From: Polyporus tsugae
Lineage: Eukaryota; Basidiomycota; Agaricomycetes; Polyporales; Polyporaceae
Length of the DNA: 64,000 bases
Assembly: GCA_024305745.1 (NCBI GenBank)
Contig: JAHRBS010000009.1
Span: 310,001 to 374,000 of the forward strand
Direction: 5' to 3'
Within the stretch, counting starts at the first letter, position 1. Each line of letters begins with the position of its first letter. The notes beneath the pieces were generated by a model that saw only the letters and a list, made by a program, of their open reading frames with translations, searched no databases and was not told the origin of the DNA. Both the position numbers and the translations under genes were made by a program. Below, piece after piece: positions 1 to 10,013 of this stretch.

Positions 1-1198
1 ATGGCAGCCCAGGGACATGTGTCCTTCCCAGCCGTCAGGTCTGTCACTCTGACGAACGTCGAAGATATATTCCTGCTGGAGATGCTGCTCACTGTGTTCC
101 CAAACCTCGACCGTACCTTGATCGTAAGGGAGGCGGTATCCATTTACATCTCCCATCACGTAGCGCACCTCCGGGAACAGAACCGCGAAGCTGCGGGGCA
201 GAAGACGCTTGCCCAGTCTAAGCCCCTTGATCGAGTGGCTGCGAGTGCCGACATTCTGTACGCCCTTGGCCTCGCTCGCCCCATCCGCCATCTGACGCTC
301 AGCATGCGATGGAACGACGACCACGAGCCTCAGGCTTCCGCTACTACTACTAGCAGCGCCCGTGCTCTCTTCCACGAGCACGCACCTACGCACCTCGCCC
401 TTGTGGACGTCAGGTTGCCTCACGGGGTCTCGAATCTCGATAGCATGCTATTCCCTGAAGACGCCGCGGTCCCCAGGGTGACACATCTTGTTCTGGATAC
501 GACATACAAGAACACCACGATACCGTACGACTCGTACGACCCGATCCCTGGCGTATACGGGACGACGAACGCATCGTGGGATGCTGTGCTTGTGCGTACC
601 GCGGTCCCCTCGTACTGTCGCTCGTCCTCGTCTCGGAATGGCACTGACTAAGTTCTTTTCGGGGTTACTTACTGACGGTGGTGGCATCATTCAACCCCCC
701 ACAGGACGCGCCGCTAGCCGGGCTGGAAGCCCTACCACGTCTGACGCATATCCGCATCGTCGTCAACTGCGAGGTCGACTTGGGATCCTCGTTCTGCGCT
801 CCCATACACGATGGCGCACGCTCGTTCAAATTCGATCGTCTTGTCGCCGCGCTTCCGGGGATCGTTTCATCGCTCACCCACATCTTCATCACGTCCTGTG
901 GGTGCACCTACACTTTCGATGAGAAGCGGCGCCGGAGGGGAGAGGAAACGTGGGAGACGAGCAGGGGATGGCGCGTGCGACGACGCCCTTGCGACGGCCC
1001 GGGAAGCCAGGGGGAAATGCACGACCTAGAAGAATTGAGCGGGGAGGATGCAGAGGCGGTGATCGAGAGTGAGGAACTGCGTGCGACGGATCGAAAGGAG
1101 GTATGTTTGACTTTCCTGTTCCGTCACTGAGTGATACACTCATGATGCTGAGAACTAGATTGGTGAAACAGTGGGTTGTCGTGAAATTCGGAGCTTAA
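1..1198 (+). CDS. F-box/LRR-like protein, 5' truncated by window edge
   Basis: This is the C-terminal 337 residues of a protein closely related to the genes at 38736 and 41225 of this window. Shared blocks include FPNLDRTLIV, PIRHLTLSM, the H-A-P-T-H-L-A-L strand and SLTHIF. Exons are 1..591, 705..1100 and 1172..1198. Both introns sit where the two complete paralogues have theirs, and the last exon starts with the same Trp codon. The N-terminal F-box lies outside the window. The repeated Leu/Ile pattern suggests degenerate leucine-rich repeats. By family knowledge such proteins are SCF ubiquitin-ligase substrate adaptors, but no substrate can be inferred. The C-terminus after the last intron is very short and differs among the three copies. 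The first codon of the window happens to be ATG but aligns inside the paralogues, so it is not the gene's start. Confidence 0.75.
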
Positions 1199-1916
1199 TA
1201 ACAGATGCAGGGGCTGTTCCGGGATCTCGCCAAGACGGTGTTGTGGAATGAACAATTCTTTGGCCGCCGTCGGACATATGAAGGTATTCCGAGTCCCTGC
1301 GCTGGCGATGTCCGAGCGTTATAGCCAGTAGTGTGCCGGTGTACTTGTACTTGACCAGAGACGGGTGTTAGCCCACGCCGCAAATATAAGAACAGACCGG
1401 AGTACCCGCCAGTCATACAGCACCAGCTGCAGACTCTGATTCGGGCATTGGGCAGGGTGTTCCCTGCGCGTGATGAGTGCGGCGGTGGATGGCACATAGT
1501 AGAACTCCTCGACGATTCGATGGTGTGTGAGGCGGCGAAGAGCCGACCTGTCATCCATGTCAGTCTGCGCTGTGTCCGCAACTATTCATCCCTACGTGAA
1601 TGTCCGACTGAACCAAACTTGACCGTTTGAACTTTGAAGGCAGAACTTGAGAGACCCGGGCGTGTCGCTGGCGGCATTGGCCGATGGCCGGGTGATGGGA
1701 TGGCCAAACCAGGCCAGTTAGTCAGCCGGACCGGACCGATACCGGGCGCCGTTGTGGCAGACACGGCGGCCAACACAACGCACATCTTGGACTTGGCTTC
1801 GGGCGACGAACAGAAACCAGATTGCTGCAGACGTCCGCTCCCATGAACATCCCTTCTTACCGCAACTCTTTACCTCTCTTATTCTCACCCCTCATCCTTC
1901 CCTCACACTCCTTAAC
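1199..1916. other. intergenic, nothing recognised
   Basis: I see no conserved gene, tRNA or repeat. Short open frames on both strands lack splice-consistent extensions. Confidence 0.5.
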
Positions 1917-2563
1917 ATGGGTCGCACTAGCAAATCTATCCGCAAGTCGAGTCGAAAGGCAGATGATGGCAACGCTCGTAGTACGGCATCCCAGATGGGA
2001 TCCCTACCAAAGGAAGCGTACACGGTTTTGAGGAGTGCGTATCTGGGCCACCTAGCTACTTTCGATTCGACTAACACGGTGTGCAACGCCGCAGGCTACT
2101 TCACCCAAGTCACTTGCCATCCCACCAAGCTCCAATTCGAAGAGCTCGTCGTTACGATACAACGCATCCCCGGCTGCGAAGATTGTCAGATACGAAAGCT
2201 TCGCGCCTACTTCAAGCTGAGGCGCAAGACGGAGGCGCGGGCGCACTTGGCCGCAGAGTATAAGGCGAGGAATCATGCCGAGCCCGGTACGTTACTACGT
2301 TCACGACACCCTGTCGGGAAGAACTCATGAACAATGCGATAGGCGAGTTCACCGGAGTTTCTCCCAAACCACCCACGGTTTCCCAGTTATCCACCCCTCC
2401 CGCTGAACTGGAGCCCCAGTCAACGCTGCAGGACTTGCATCTTCGCTCCCCGTCCCCATCTCACAACGACGCTATCCCGAAGACATTCATAGACCTGACA
2501 AACTGGCTACATGAGCAGAATGGACGTTTGATGGACCTTGACCCACTCGAGGGTTTGTGGTGA
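1917..2563 (+). CDS. small homeodomain-like protein, atypical recognition helix
   Basis: Exons 1917..2034, 2095..2286 and 2343..2563 join in phase and give 176 residues. After a basic Ser/Arg-rich start, residues about 34-90 resemble a homeodomain: a first helix ending in V-L-R-S-Y-F, then C-H-P-T, then E-E-L, a third helix and a basic end. The recognition-helix core W-F-x-N-R-R reads A-Y-F-K-L-R-R here, so the invariant Trp48 is Tyr and Asn51 is Leu. This is inference from pattern, not a profile match. The C-terminal third is Pro/Ser-rich. The ATG at 1917 is the first one after a pyrimidine-rich leader. A second coding-like stretch in another frame begins right where this frame stops (see 2551-2955), so the gene may be longer and frameshifted. 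DNA binding, if any, would be atypical. Confidence 0.5.
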
Positions 2564-2955
2564 AATTGGTTGGGAAGGCATTTGGGGAGCCTTGGCACGT
2601 TGTTGTCCCCCTGGTGAGTCCTTGAATACAAGTCCAGTGGTACTTCCCTTCTTCTCCTCATCTCTGTGTCTTCTTTTCCTGCTCCCCATCTCAAGCGCTC
2701 CCGCAAGCACTCAGATTCGCCGAGGTTGCCGTCGCGAAACTGTTTCTGTTTCTCGTCCTTGTTGCGAACGATCCGGCCTCGTCCTCCACTGTCGTACGTG
2801 CTGCCTGCACGAGCCTCTGCGTGCTGGTGTTCATCGTCCTGCCTATTGGCAGGTTTCTCTATCGCTTGTACTGTGACCTCGTCTTTGGAATGTCGCCGGC
2901 CACCCCACTTGTAGTCTTGTACCGCGCCAAATCCTACGGACTCCCTGCACTTTAG
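2551..2955 (+). pseudogene. coding-like stretch with two hydrophobic segments, no start codon
   Basis: A reading frame one step off the preceding gene runs V-V-K-L-V-G-K-A-F-G-E-P-W-H to a GT donor at 2614. It resumes near 2724 after an AG as V-A-V-A-K-L-F-L-F-L-V-L-V-A and a second hydrophobic run (LCVLVFIVLPIGRFLYRLYC), and stops with TAG at 2953-2955. Third positions are strongly G/C, as in the real genes nearby. It has no ATG of its own, so it is either the frameshifted tail of the homeodomain-like gene or a relic of a separate membrane protein. I do not recognise the family. Confidence 0.35.
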
Positions 2956-3619
2956 AAGCCTGCGTTCGCGACGTTCGGCACATTCGCCCCGTCATCTCCG
3001 AGCACGGTGTTATCCTATGCACATTGCTCGCCTTTGAGTCGGCTCACATCACTGTCCTCCGACGTCTTTACTCGAGCGGTTGGATATGCGACAGCGTCCA
3101 ACCTAGATGGAGCAGCAGCGGAGGTGCATGTCAGCATCGTGGACAACTGCAACTGCAGAGTCGAGCTAGACACGCACGGTCCGGATGGTCCACTATTCGG
3201 CGATTCAGGATGTGCCCAGTCGAAACTAGGATTGGCGGAGTGGGGGTCGCAGGCTTCCGAGCACTTGAATTTCGTATGGGCCCGGCCTCGCGCTGGGGCC
3301 GGCTAGGGGGGGCTGACTTCCAACGTCGTTTGTGCCTTTCGAGCATCTGCTTCGTGGCCAGGAGGAGGCGGACATCACAGTTCCCCTGTTCACGCGCATA
3401 TAGGAACAGCGGTCCCCTCACGTATTATGTTCTATCTCTGCTTTGATCACCTACGCTCACACTCTGAGTTTGGCAGAATCTCGCTTGGTCCCCGCATCCT
3501 CCGACGCAGGTCGTCGTATTAGCCCAGTCCAGTTTGACAACGACAACTCTCACAACACTCGCTGCGAACCAGCCCTCGTCCAACCACCGAGTTCAGACGT
3601 ACCTTCCACGGTCATCGCG
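2956..3619. other. intergenic, upstream of decayed kinase
   Basis: Only short overlapping open frames are seen. The last 100 bases are pyrimidine-rich, as expected for a leader of the kinase-like gene at 3620. No TATA element like that of the other kinase copies is visible. Confidence 0.4.
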
Positions 3620-6553
3620 ATGGACGGCAAAGTGGTGCAGCTATCCCTGCCCGAGTTCGCCGACAAGCTTCTCCCTGTCCCTCGGGAACTCGTCTCCGCC
3701 CAGTTCCCCCCTCGTAAGATGGCTGGGATCACCGAGGCGTTCGCGGACATGATCGAGAACTACGAGCACCGCGCTTGGGATAACGACCAGTACGATCGCC
3801 CCGAAGACCAGCTTGCGGTCGAGTTTGTGAGTGGCACGATTGCCAGGCTCTTGCGGCGTGATGCGGTGCCCATACTCACTTCGTCCCTTCCCAGACGCAG
3901 ATCGTCAACCACCACGTTCTCGGCCACGTGGCGGGGAAGGACGTTATCCAACCGGAGGGCTCGTCCTGCGTCGCGGAGTCGACCGAGTCGACCACTGGGG
4001 GCGCATGCCAGTTGGCTGACACCGGTGGTGTCTCTCTCGAGGGGCGGGGCACGAGGATGATCGACAACGTCCCCGGCTACGTGATGAAGGTCTTCGTGCA
4101 CAAGTGGGACTCCAAGACGTGTGGCGACAGGGATGAGGTCAGGAGGCTGGATGATGAGCCTGAGGATGGCGATGAAGACGAGGACGACGAGGAAGATGAG
4201 GACGACAGGATACGGTCTGGCGCGGGGCTTTTCAGGAGCGAATTCCAGCCCGAACTCGTACCCGACGAGCCTAACTGGCCGTACCAGAGTGCATTCATCC
4301 AGTTCACTCAGGACGGCGTGCACAACGACCCATTCGACTTCGGTCCGTTGCCCGGCAATGTGGAGGTGACGGCGGACAACGACCACAGCCACAGAGGGTG
4401 GGTATTCCCGTTCGACTTCGACCCCCTGCAGGGCGACGTGGCGGACAACAGAGAGCGGATACGGCGCCAGATGCAGTCCTCCGCAGACAGCCTTTCGCTC
4501 TATCAACACCGCACGGCCGTGTTCTCCCTCGTTGTCATCCACCGCGAGTTCCGCGTCATGCGATGGGACCCGTCGGGGGTGTGAGTGAGTGAGCGGGTCG
4601 ACTACGTTCACAACACACGCGCTCTCGTCGAGGTGCTGCTCGCGTTCATCGCCGCGGGCTCCGAGGCGCAGGGCTACGACCCCACTGCGACGCTGCTCCC
4701 GAAGGACTCTGACTCGGATGACTACGAGCTCATGGACAGGCTTTTAGGCGAGAGCTATATCCGTCTCCCTGTGCTTCCCTGCGCCGAAGGCACCCGCCTC
4801 CCGCCCACCATTCCTGTCCAGACGTACGCGACGTTCACTCCAGGCGCCGTGCCTCCTTTCGATGCCAACTCCTATCTTGTCGACAATGCGCATCGCGGTA
4901 CGCCATCACCTGAGGGCGAGGACAATAGGTCAGCCGCCGAGACGATGATGACGACTCGCAGGGTCCTGAAAGACGGCTCCTTCGTCTTCCAGTACGTCCT
5001 CGACTACTTCCGCCGCTCGCTCGCCCGTGGCGTTCTGCGCTACAACCTCAAAGTCGGCAGTGACGAGTTCCTCGTCGCTGCGCCGCTGTACTACGCCGGC
5101 AGGTTCGGGGGGACGCGGGGGTACGTCGCGTTCCACAAGAAATCCGGGCGGTTTGTGCTCCTCAAGGACTCTTGGCGGCCACACTGTCATGGTATCAAAC
5201 CCGAGGGCGAGATACTGCGCACGCTGAACAGGGACGAAGTCAGGAACATCCCGACTCTGCTTTGTCACGAGGTAGTGGATGGTCAGGCGACTCGGGTGTT
5301 GGATTACTGGATGGACTTGGAGGACCAGCGGGCGAAGGAGGAACACAGGGCGGAGAGCAAGAAGAGCGCTGCGGGCGCGGCTGAGGACGAGGCTCGTGGC
5401 GTGAAGCGTGCCCGAGACGACCAGGTGGGGGAAGAGATGCCACGAATTCGCCACTACATGCACCACCGTACTGCGCTCAAGGAGGTGTGTCTTCCCCTCA
5501 CCGCCTGCACTTCCAGTCGTCAGTTGGTGAGCGTCGTTCGAGACGCCATCGAAGGTATATCACGTCCTGTATGTATAGCGGGTCGCGATCTAACAGCCTG
5601 CTTGTTCGTGTAGCCATTACGACGCGACGGAGAAGTCGAAGCTGATACACCGCAATGTCAGTGGCGAGAGTGTCGCCATTCTTCCGACCTTCGTCGAGCC
5701 GGACGGCGGAGACGCCGACTCCACCCTGCGCGTGGTTTGGCGCGGGATCCTTGGGGATTGGGAATCTGCGACGCGCATCGCTGCACATGGTGCGGACCAG
5801 TCTGCTCAGCGGCCAGAGAGAACCCCGGTACGTCTTCGAGTGTCCCGAGTGGCGTATGGTGTTAACGTACCGATGTCACAGGCTGGGTGGCGGCACATGT
5901 CGGTCGCGTCCCTCTCCGATCGATTCCACATCACTAGAACTGCAGATGAGATCGAGTCGTTCTTCTACGTCGTCCTCCACAACGCCATCCGCTTCTGCCC
6001 CCACACCGTGGATGCGACGGAGTTCATCGACAGCACTTTCATCACGCGCACAAGGCAGTCCGACGGTGCCGTCCGGTGTCCCTGGAATAAAATGAGCATA
6101 CTCACGGAGTATGGGGTGCTCAAGTTCTACGGGGAGAAGGTCGTCTTACACAGGCAACCCGGACAGTACAGAAGCCGCAACGCCCCGCTCCACTACCTCC
6201 TTTCGACGCTGCTCAGATGGTTCAAGGCTCGGTACGATGTCTTGGACTACGAGACGTCTCCTTGGCTCGCTTCGATCCCGGATACCCCTTCATCTCCGAA
6301 CGGCGATCTACCCATGAAGCGACAACGCGTCGAATCTGGACCTTCAAATGAGGCTGTCACGGGTCGTGGGCCTTCTGCGTCTGTGGAGGACGGTTGGCAA
6401 TTGGTGGAGCCTGTGCGTCCTTCCGACCAGACGTATGAACTTGCGAGTCGCATCGACGACTACAAGGCCGTGAGGGAGCTATTTCAAAGGCAGGTGAAGA
6501 GGATGGATTGGCCGGGGAATGACGTGGTTGGTGACCAGTGGATTCGTAACTGA
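3620..6553 (+). pseudogene. FunK1 fungal-type protein kinase, decayed
   Basis: The exon plan matches the three other kinases here: 3620..3826, 3895..5554, about 5614..5827 and 5882..6553. Homologous blocks include Y-Q-H-R-T-A-V-F, R-G-Y-V-A-F, F-V-L-L-K-D-S-W-R-P and H-R-x-V-S. Several lesions are present. An in-frame TGA lies at 4582-4584, inside a segment that aligns on both sides with intact copies. The GT donor at 5555 and the AG at 5613 leave the reading frame one base out. The catalytic loop reads H-R-N-V-S-G-E instead of H-R-D-V-S-S-G-N, so both the catalytic Asp and the metal-binding Asn are lost. A GA-rich stretch at 4140-4210 encodes an acidic run absent from the other copies. A 54-nt intron starting at GTGTGA could bypass the stop but would delete conserved sequence. 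I read it as a pseudogene of a Ser/Thr-type kinase of unknown substrate. Confidence 0.75.
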
Positions 6554-7144
6554 GGATTTGTCCCCTTTTATTAGCATTGAACGAGTCGAACCTGTCTGTC
6601 AGGATTTCTGAATATTCTTGCAATGCAGAATCCAATATATTAATTATCCACTCGGAGTCTCGAGTCAAGTGGCAAATGTTCAAACTCTTGGTGCCTGTCT
6701 CCAAGTCGCGTGCCAGTGCCAAACAGGGCAGGGCAATGATGGTAGAACAACGTGAGAGGTCCATGTCAATTGGCTGAGGTCTTACTGTTTACATGCCGTG
6801 GTGATGGCCATTGGCTACTCCCCTCGACTCGGATGTAGCCCGGCTCCTATACGCTGTGCGGAGGTTCGAAACATATTGAGACACACATCATCTGCATGCG
6901 CACCACATCCAATTCCAAACGTTATACATATTCGCAACTATCTTGACTCCATATCCTGACAAGTCCAGAGTGACACCGACGGGACACAAACAGCAAGAAA
7001 TAGACCGACCCCACGAGTCTTTCGACAATACCTCCAGCATTCGTTCAACAATTGACAACCGAGGGCACAAGGAAGCATGGACACTGAGCTACAAATGCGA
7101 TGGTGAACAGGCACGAGCGATGACCACCACGAGTATGATGCACT
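6554..7144. other. 3' flank of left-arm kinase; outer end of inverted duplication
   Basis: From about 6590 rightwards the sequence is the reverse complement of 33964-34570 with scattered differences. It includes the presumed kinase 3' UTR and the distal motif GAATATTCTTGCAATGCAG. Left of about 6590 the similarity stops. Confidence 0.6.
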
Positions 7145-10013
7145 TCAAGCGGCAGTGTGAGCGCGCTCGGGCAGCTCCTCGCCCTCAGGGATTGCCTGCA
7201 TGGTGCTCTGCACCTCAAGGCGAGCCCTCTTTGCTGTGGACTGCAATTCGCGCGGGATGTAGCCCACGAGCTGGTCCCCCGCGTAGTCGTCTGGCGGCCA
7301 AACCTGCGTGCAAACCTCCGTCGCAAGCATGTCGAGGATGGCGTCGTGGTCCAACAGCTTGCCCGCCATGTCATACACCGACTGCGGTGGCTTCTTGGGC
7401 TGGTGTGCAGGAACCGGGCGCGGGTTTCTCCCGCTGGGGGCCGCGAGACCCATCGCCTGATTGCGGGCGAGGTGGACCTGCCTCGCTCGTGCGGCCGCCA
7501 CAGACGATGATGTCCCAGCCTCGATCGCGCTTTGCAACGAAGGGAGGGGCTTCGGGCCTTCTTTCTTGGCCTGGCTCTCGTACTCCAAGACGGCGTAGCG
7601 AGCCTGGAAGTACTCCAGATACTTCGCGATGATATCGTTGAGGGGGCTCAGGCGCTCCGAATCGTCCTGTAGCTGCACGCCCTGATCCTCTGGCGGTGGC
7701 GCTGAGAGGAAATGGATAGGTTTCTTTTTCCACATCAGGGAGCCGGTCTGGATGATCTTCTCCTTGAGGCTACCACAGGTCCTCCTGTTGTCGCAGTCCA
7801 GGTCGAAAGCCTCGAAGTAGTTGTCGATGAAGCCGCCAATGTTCAGGGAGCTCGTCCGCAGGAAGCGAACGGCGAGATAGATCAAGACGTGAAAGAAGCA
7901 TTCGAGCTCATCGGCGATGGAGAGCGGGCGTTCGGGGTATGTCAAGGAATAGACAGACATGTAGTACCAGGTGCCCTATCATAAACTGTGAGCACGGGCA
8001 CGATTGAAGCTAGTTTCGTGATGTACGTACCGTGCGATGAGGCTGGCGAGCCTTGGTGTTGGTCTTATCGTTCGGAAGAGCTTTCGCGAGCTCCCAGTCG
8101 CTTAGTACCCCGTACCAGAGGACAATACTCTCACCAGTCTCGGGGTTGATGCAAGCTACCTCCGGACGGATGAGGATGTTCCCCGAGCTGACGTCGCGGT
8201 GGAGAAGGCCGCACTTGACAGCAGCATCCCTGTGACCTGATTAATGACAAGCATTAGCTAACGTCAGAAGGAAGAAAGATGACAGGGCTCACCAGTCATG
8301 CAATGCCAGATGACCTGTATGAGCTGCTCGCTCGACCTGATCTCCGTGGACGTGAGGCACACCTCCGCGACGACGATGCGGTAGTGAGTCATGTGGCGAA
8401 GACCCAAACCGTCCTTCGGCGCCACAGGAGCTGTATCCTGCGGTCGGGGACGCTTTCCACTTCTTTCGCCCGAGCTTTGACTACGCGTGCTGGTATTGGT
8501 GGCGTTCCCGGTGGACCCTGACGACTTCTTGGTCCGTCGGGTCGTCGACGCGCCGGATCCGGAGGCCTTGGAGCGTGGTCCGGGCATCGGAGCGATGGGG
8601 CGGTCCTTCTTCTCCTGCTCGCCTAGGACGTCCCGCTTCTTCGACCCAGTGGACGAGTATTGTGAGGCCTCCGTCTTCTGTGCCCCCGGGCCGCCGACAT
8701 CCTCGTGGAAGATTAGAGTCGGCACAAAGGAGACGTTCGCGGCGTTGAGTTTCTCGAGCGTCGTACCCTCCTGGTCGACGCCGTGGTAGAAGGGACGCCA
8801 GGCATCCTTGAGGAAGACCAGGCGCTGCGTCTTCCACTCGAGCGCTACATACCCACGCGTACCACGACCAACTAGGCCGTGAGGCGCAAAGATCGGTTTG
8901 CCGACCAAGTAGTCGCGTCCACAGACCTTCAAGCTGTAGCACAGCCAGGTCTCTGAGATCGATGCACGGAAGAGGTCGCGGACATATTTGAACACCGGGA
9001 CAATGACGGTCGTGGCGCTAGACGATGAGAGGTCGCCGAAGCCGGTCGTCGCCGTCGGATCCTCGGTCAAGACGTTCGCTGCGAATAGAGAAGAGGTAAG
9101 CCCGTCGCGAGCCGGCTTGACGACAAAGCTCTCGGGCACCGATGGGACGACTGTCCCTTCAGCATGGGCGAGATCGCCAGGGTGAGCTGCAGCGACCCTC
9201 TGCATCCAGAGCCGGCCACAGGAGCCCTTGGGGAGACGCGTTGCGGTGGTGTCGATGCCGCGCTGCTTAGGGTTCGCCTTCGAGTAAGCGTAGAAGAACT
9301 CGAGCAGCTTCTTGGTATGCTCAGGGGTGTCGACGTAGTTGAGCGCCTCGGTGACGATGCAGCCCGATCGGTCCCAGCGAATGACGCGGAACTCGCCGCC
9401 GTTGACAAGGAGCATGAAGAGCCCCGTGCGGTGCTGGAAGTAGAAGTGGCGTTCGCCGTACGACATGAGCTGACCTCGAACCCCCATTCGCGTCAAAGCG
9501 TTCGCTTCCATATCTTTCTTGGCGTGATCGTCCCAGGCATCGTTCTCCGTGCCGCCGCGTTTGAACTCGATAGAGAGAGCGTCGAGGAAGAAGTTGGGGC
9601 GACCCTCTTCGATGAGGTCCTGGTCAGCCACCGAGATCAACGCCCCGTCGATCTTGTACTTCCTAGAGTCAGTGCCATCGGCGTGGTTCTCAGAGATATT
9701 GAGCAGATAGCCGGGACAGAGAGTCTTGGTCCTGTCGAGCTTACGCTGTGGTCACGAACCGGTGAGATTATAGCTTCAAAGGGACGGAGGACTGACGTAC
9801 CCATGCGTCTGAGATAATCTTCTCCTTGGGCCGTGTATCCTTGCTGCCTTTAGTGGAAGGGCCTGCCGCCGTTTTGAACGCGTCGTTGATCGTAAGGATC
9901 GTCTTGGTGGAGTAGACAGCATCAAACCCTTCGGCGTCGACAGGCGGGAGGTACGTCTTCATCATGTTCTCGAAACGAAGGGGTACCGTGGTGTGAAGAG
10001 CGTCCGACATCAT
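7145..10013 (-). CDS. FunK1 fungal-type protein kinase, left-arm copy
   Basis: Exons 10013..9801, 9745..8293, 8236..8031 and 7975..7145 join in phase to 900 residues. Landmarks in order: Y-F-Q-H-R-T-G-L-F (about 170), R-G-Y-V-A-L-E (near 340), F-L-K-D-A-W-R-P, a Ser/Lys-rich low-complexity insert, then L-R-H-M-T-H-Y-R-I, catalytic loop H-R-D-V-S-S-G-N and the DFG-equivalent S-D-W-E-L-A-K. Catalytic Asp and Asn are present, so activity is possible. FunK1 kinases are a lineage-expanded family of Agaricomycetes with unknown substrates. The start is the ATG-ATG pair at 10013, because the upstream in-frame codon used in the 43.9-kb copy reads ATA here. The gene is divergent from the HNH gene at 12445, and TATAAAAA lies 197 bases upstream. 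The right-arm copy at 31070 is its nearest relative in the window. Confidence 0.88.

Noticed and set aside
4585..5613. Separate gene starting right after the TGA at 4582
   Set aside because: It is in the same frame as the upstream part and both halves align continuously with the intact kinases, so one broken gene is the better reading.
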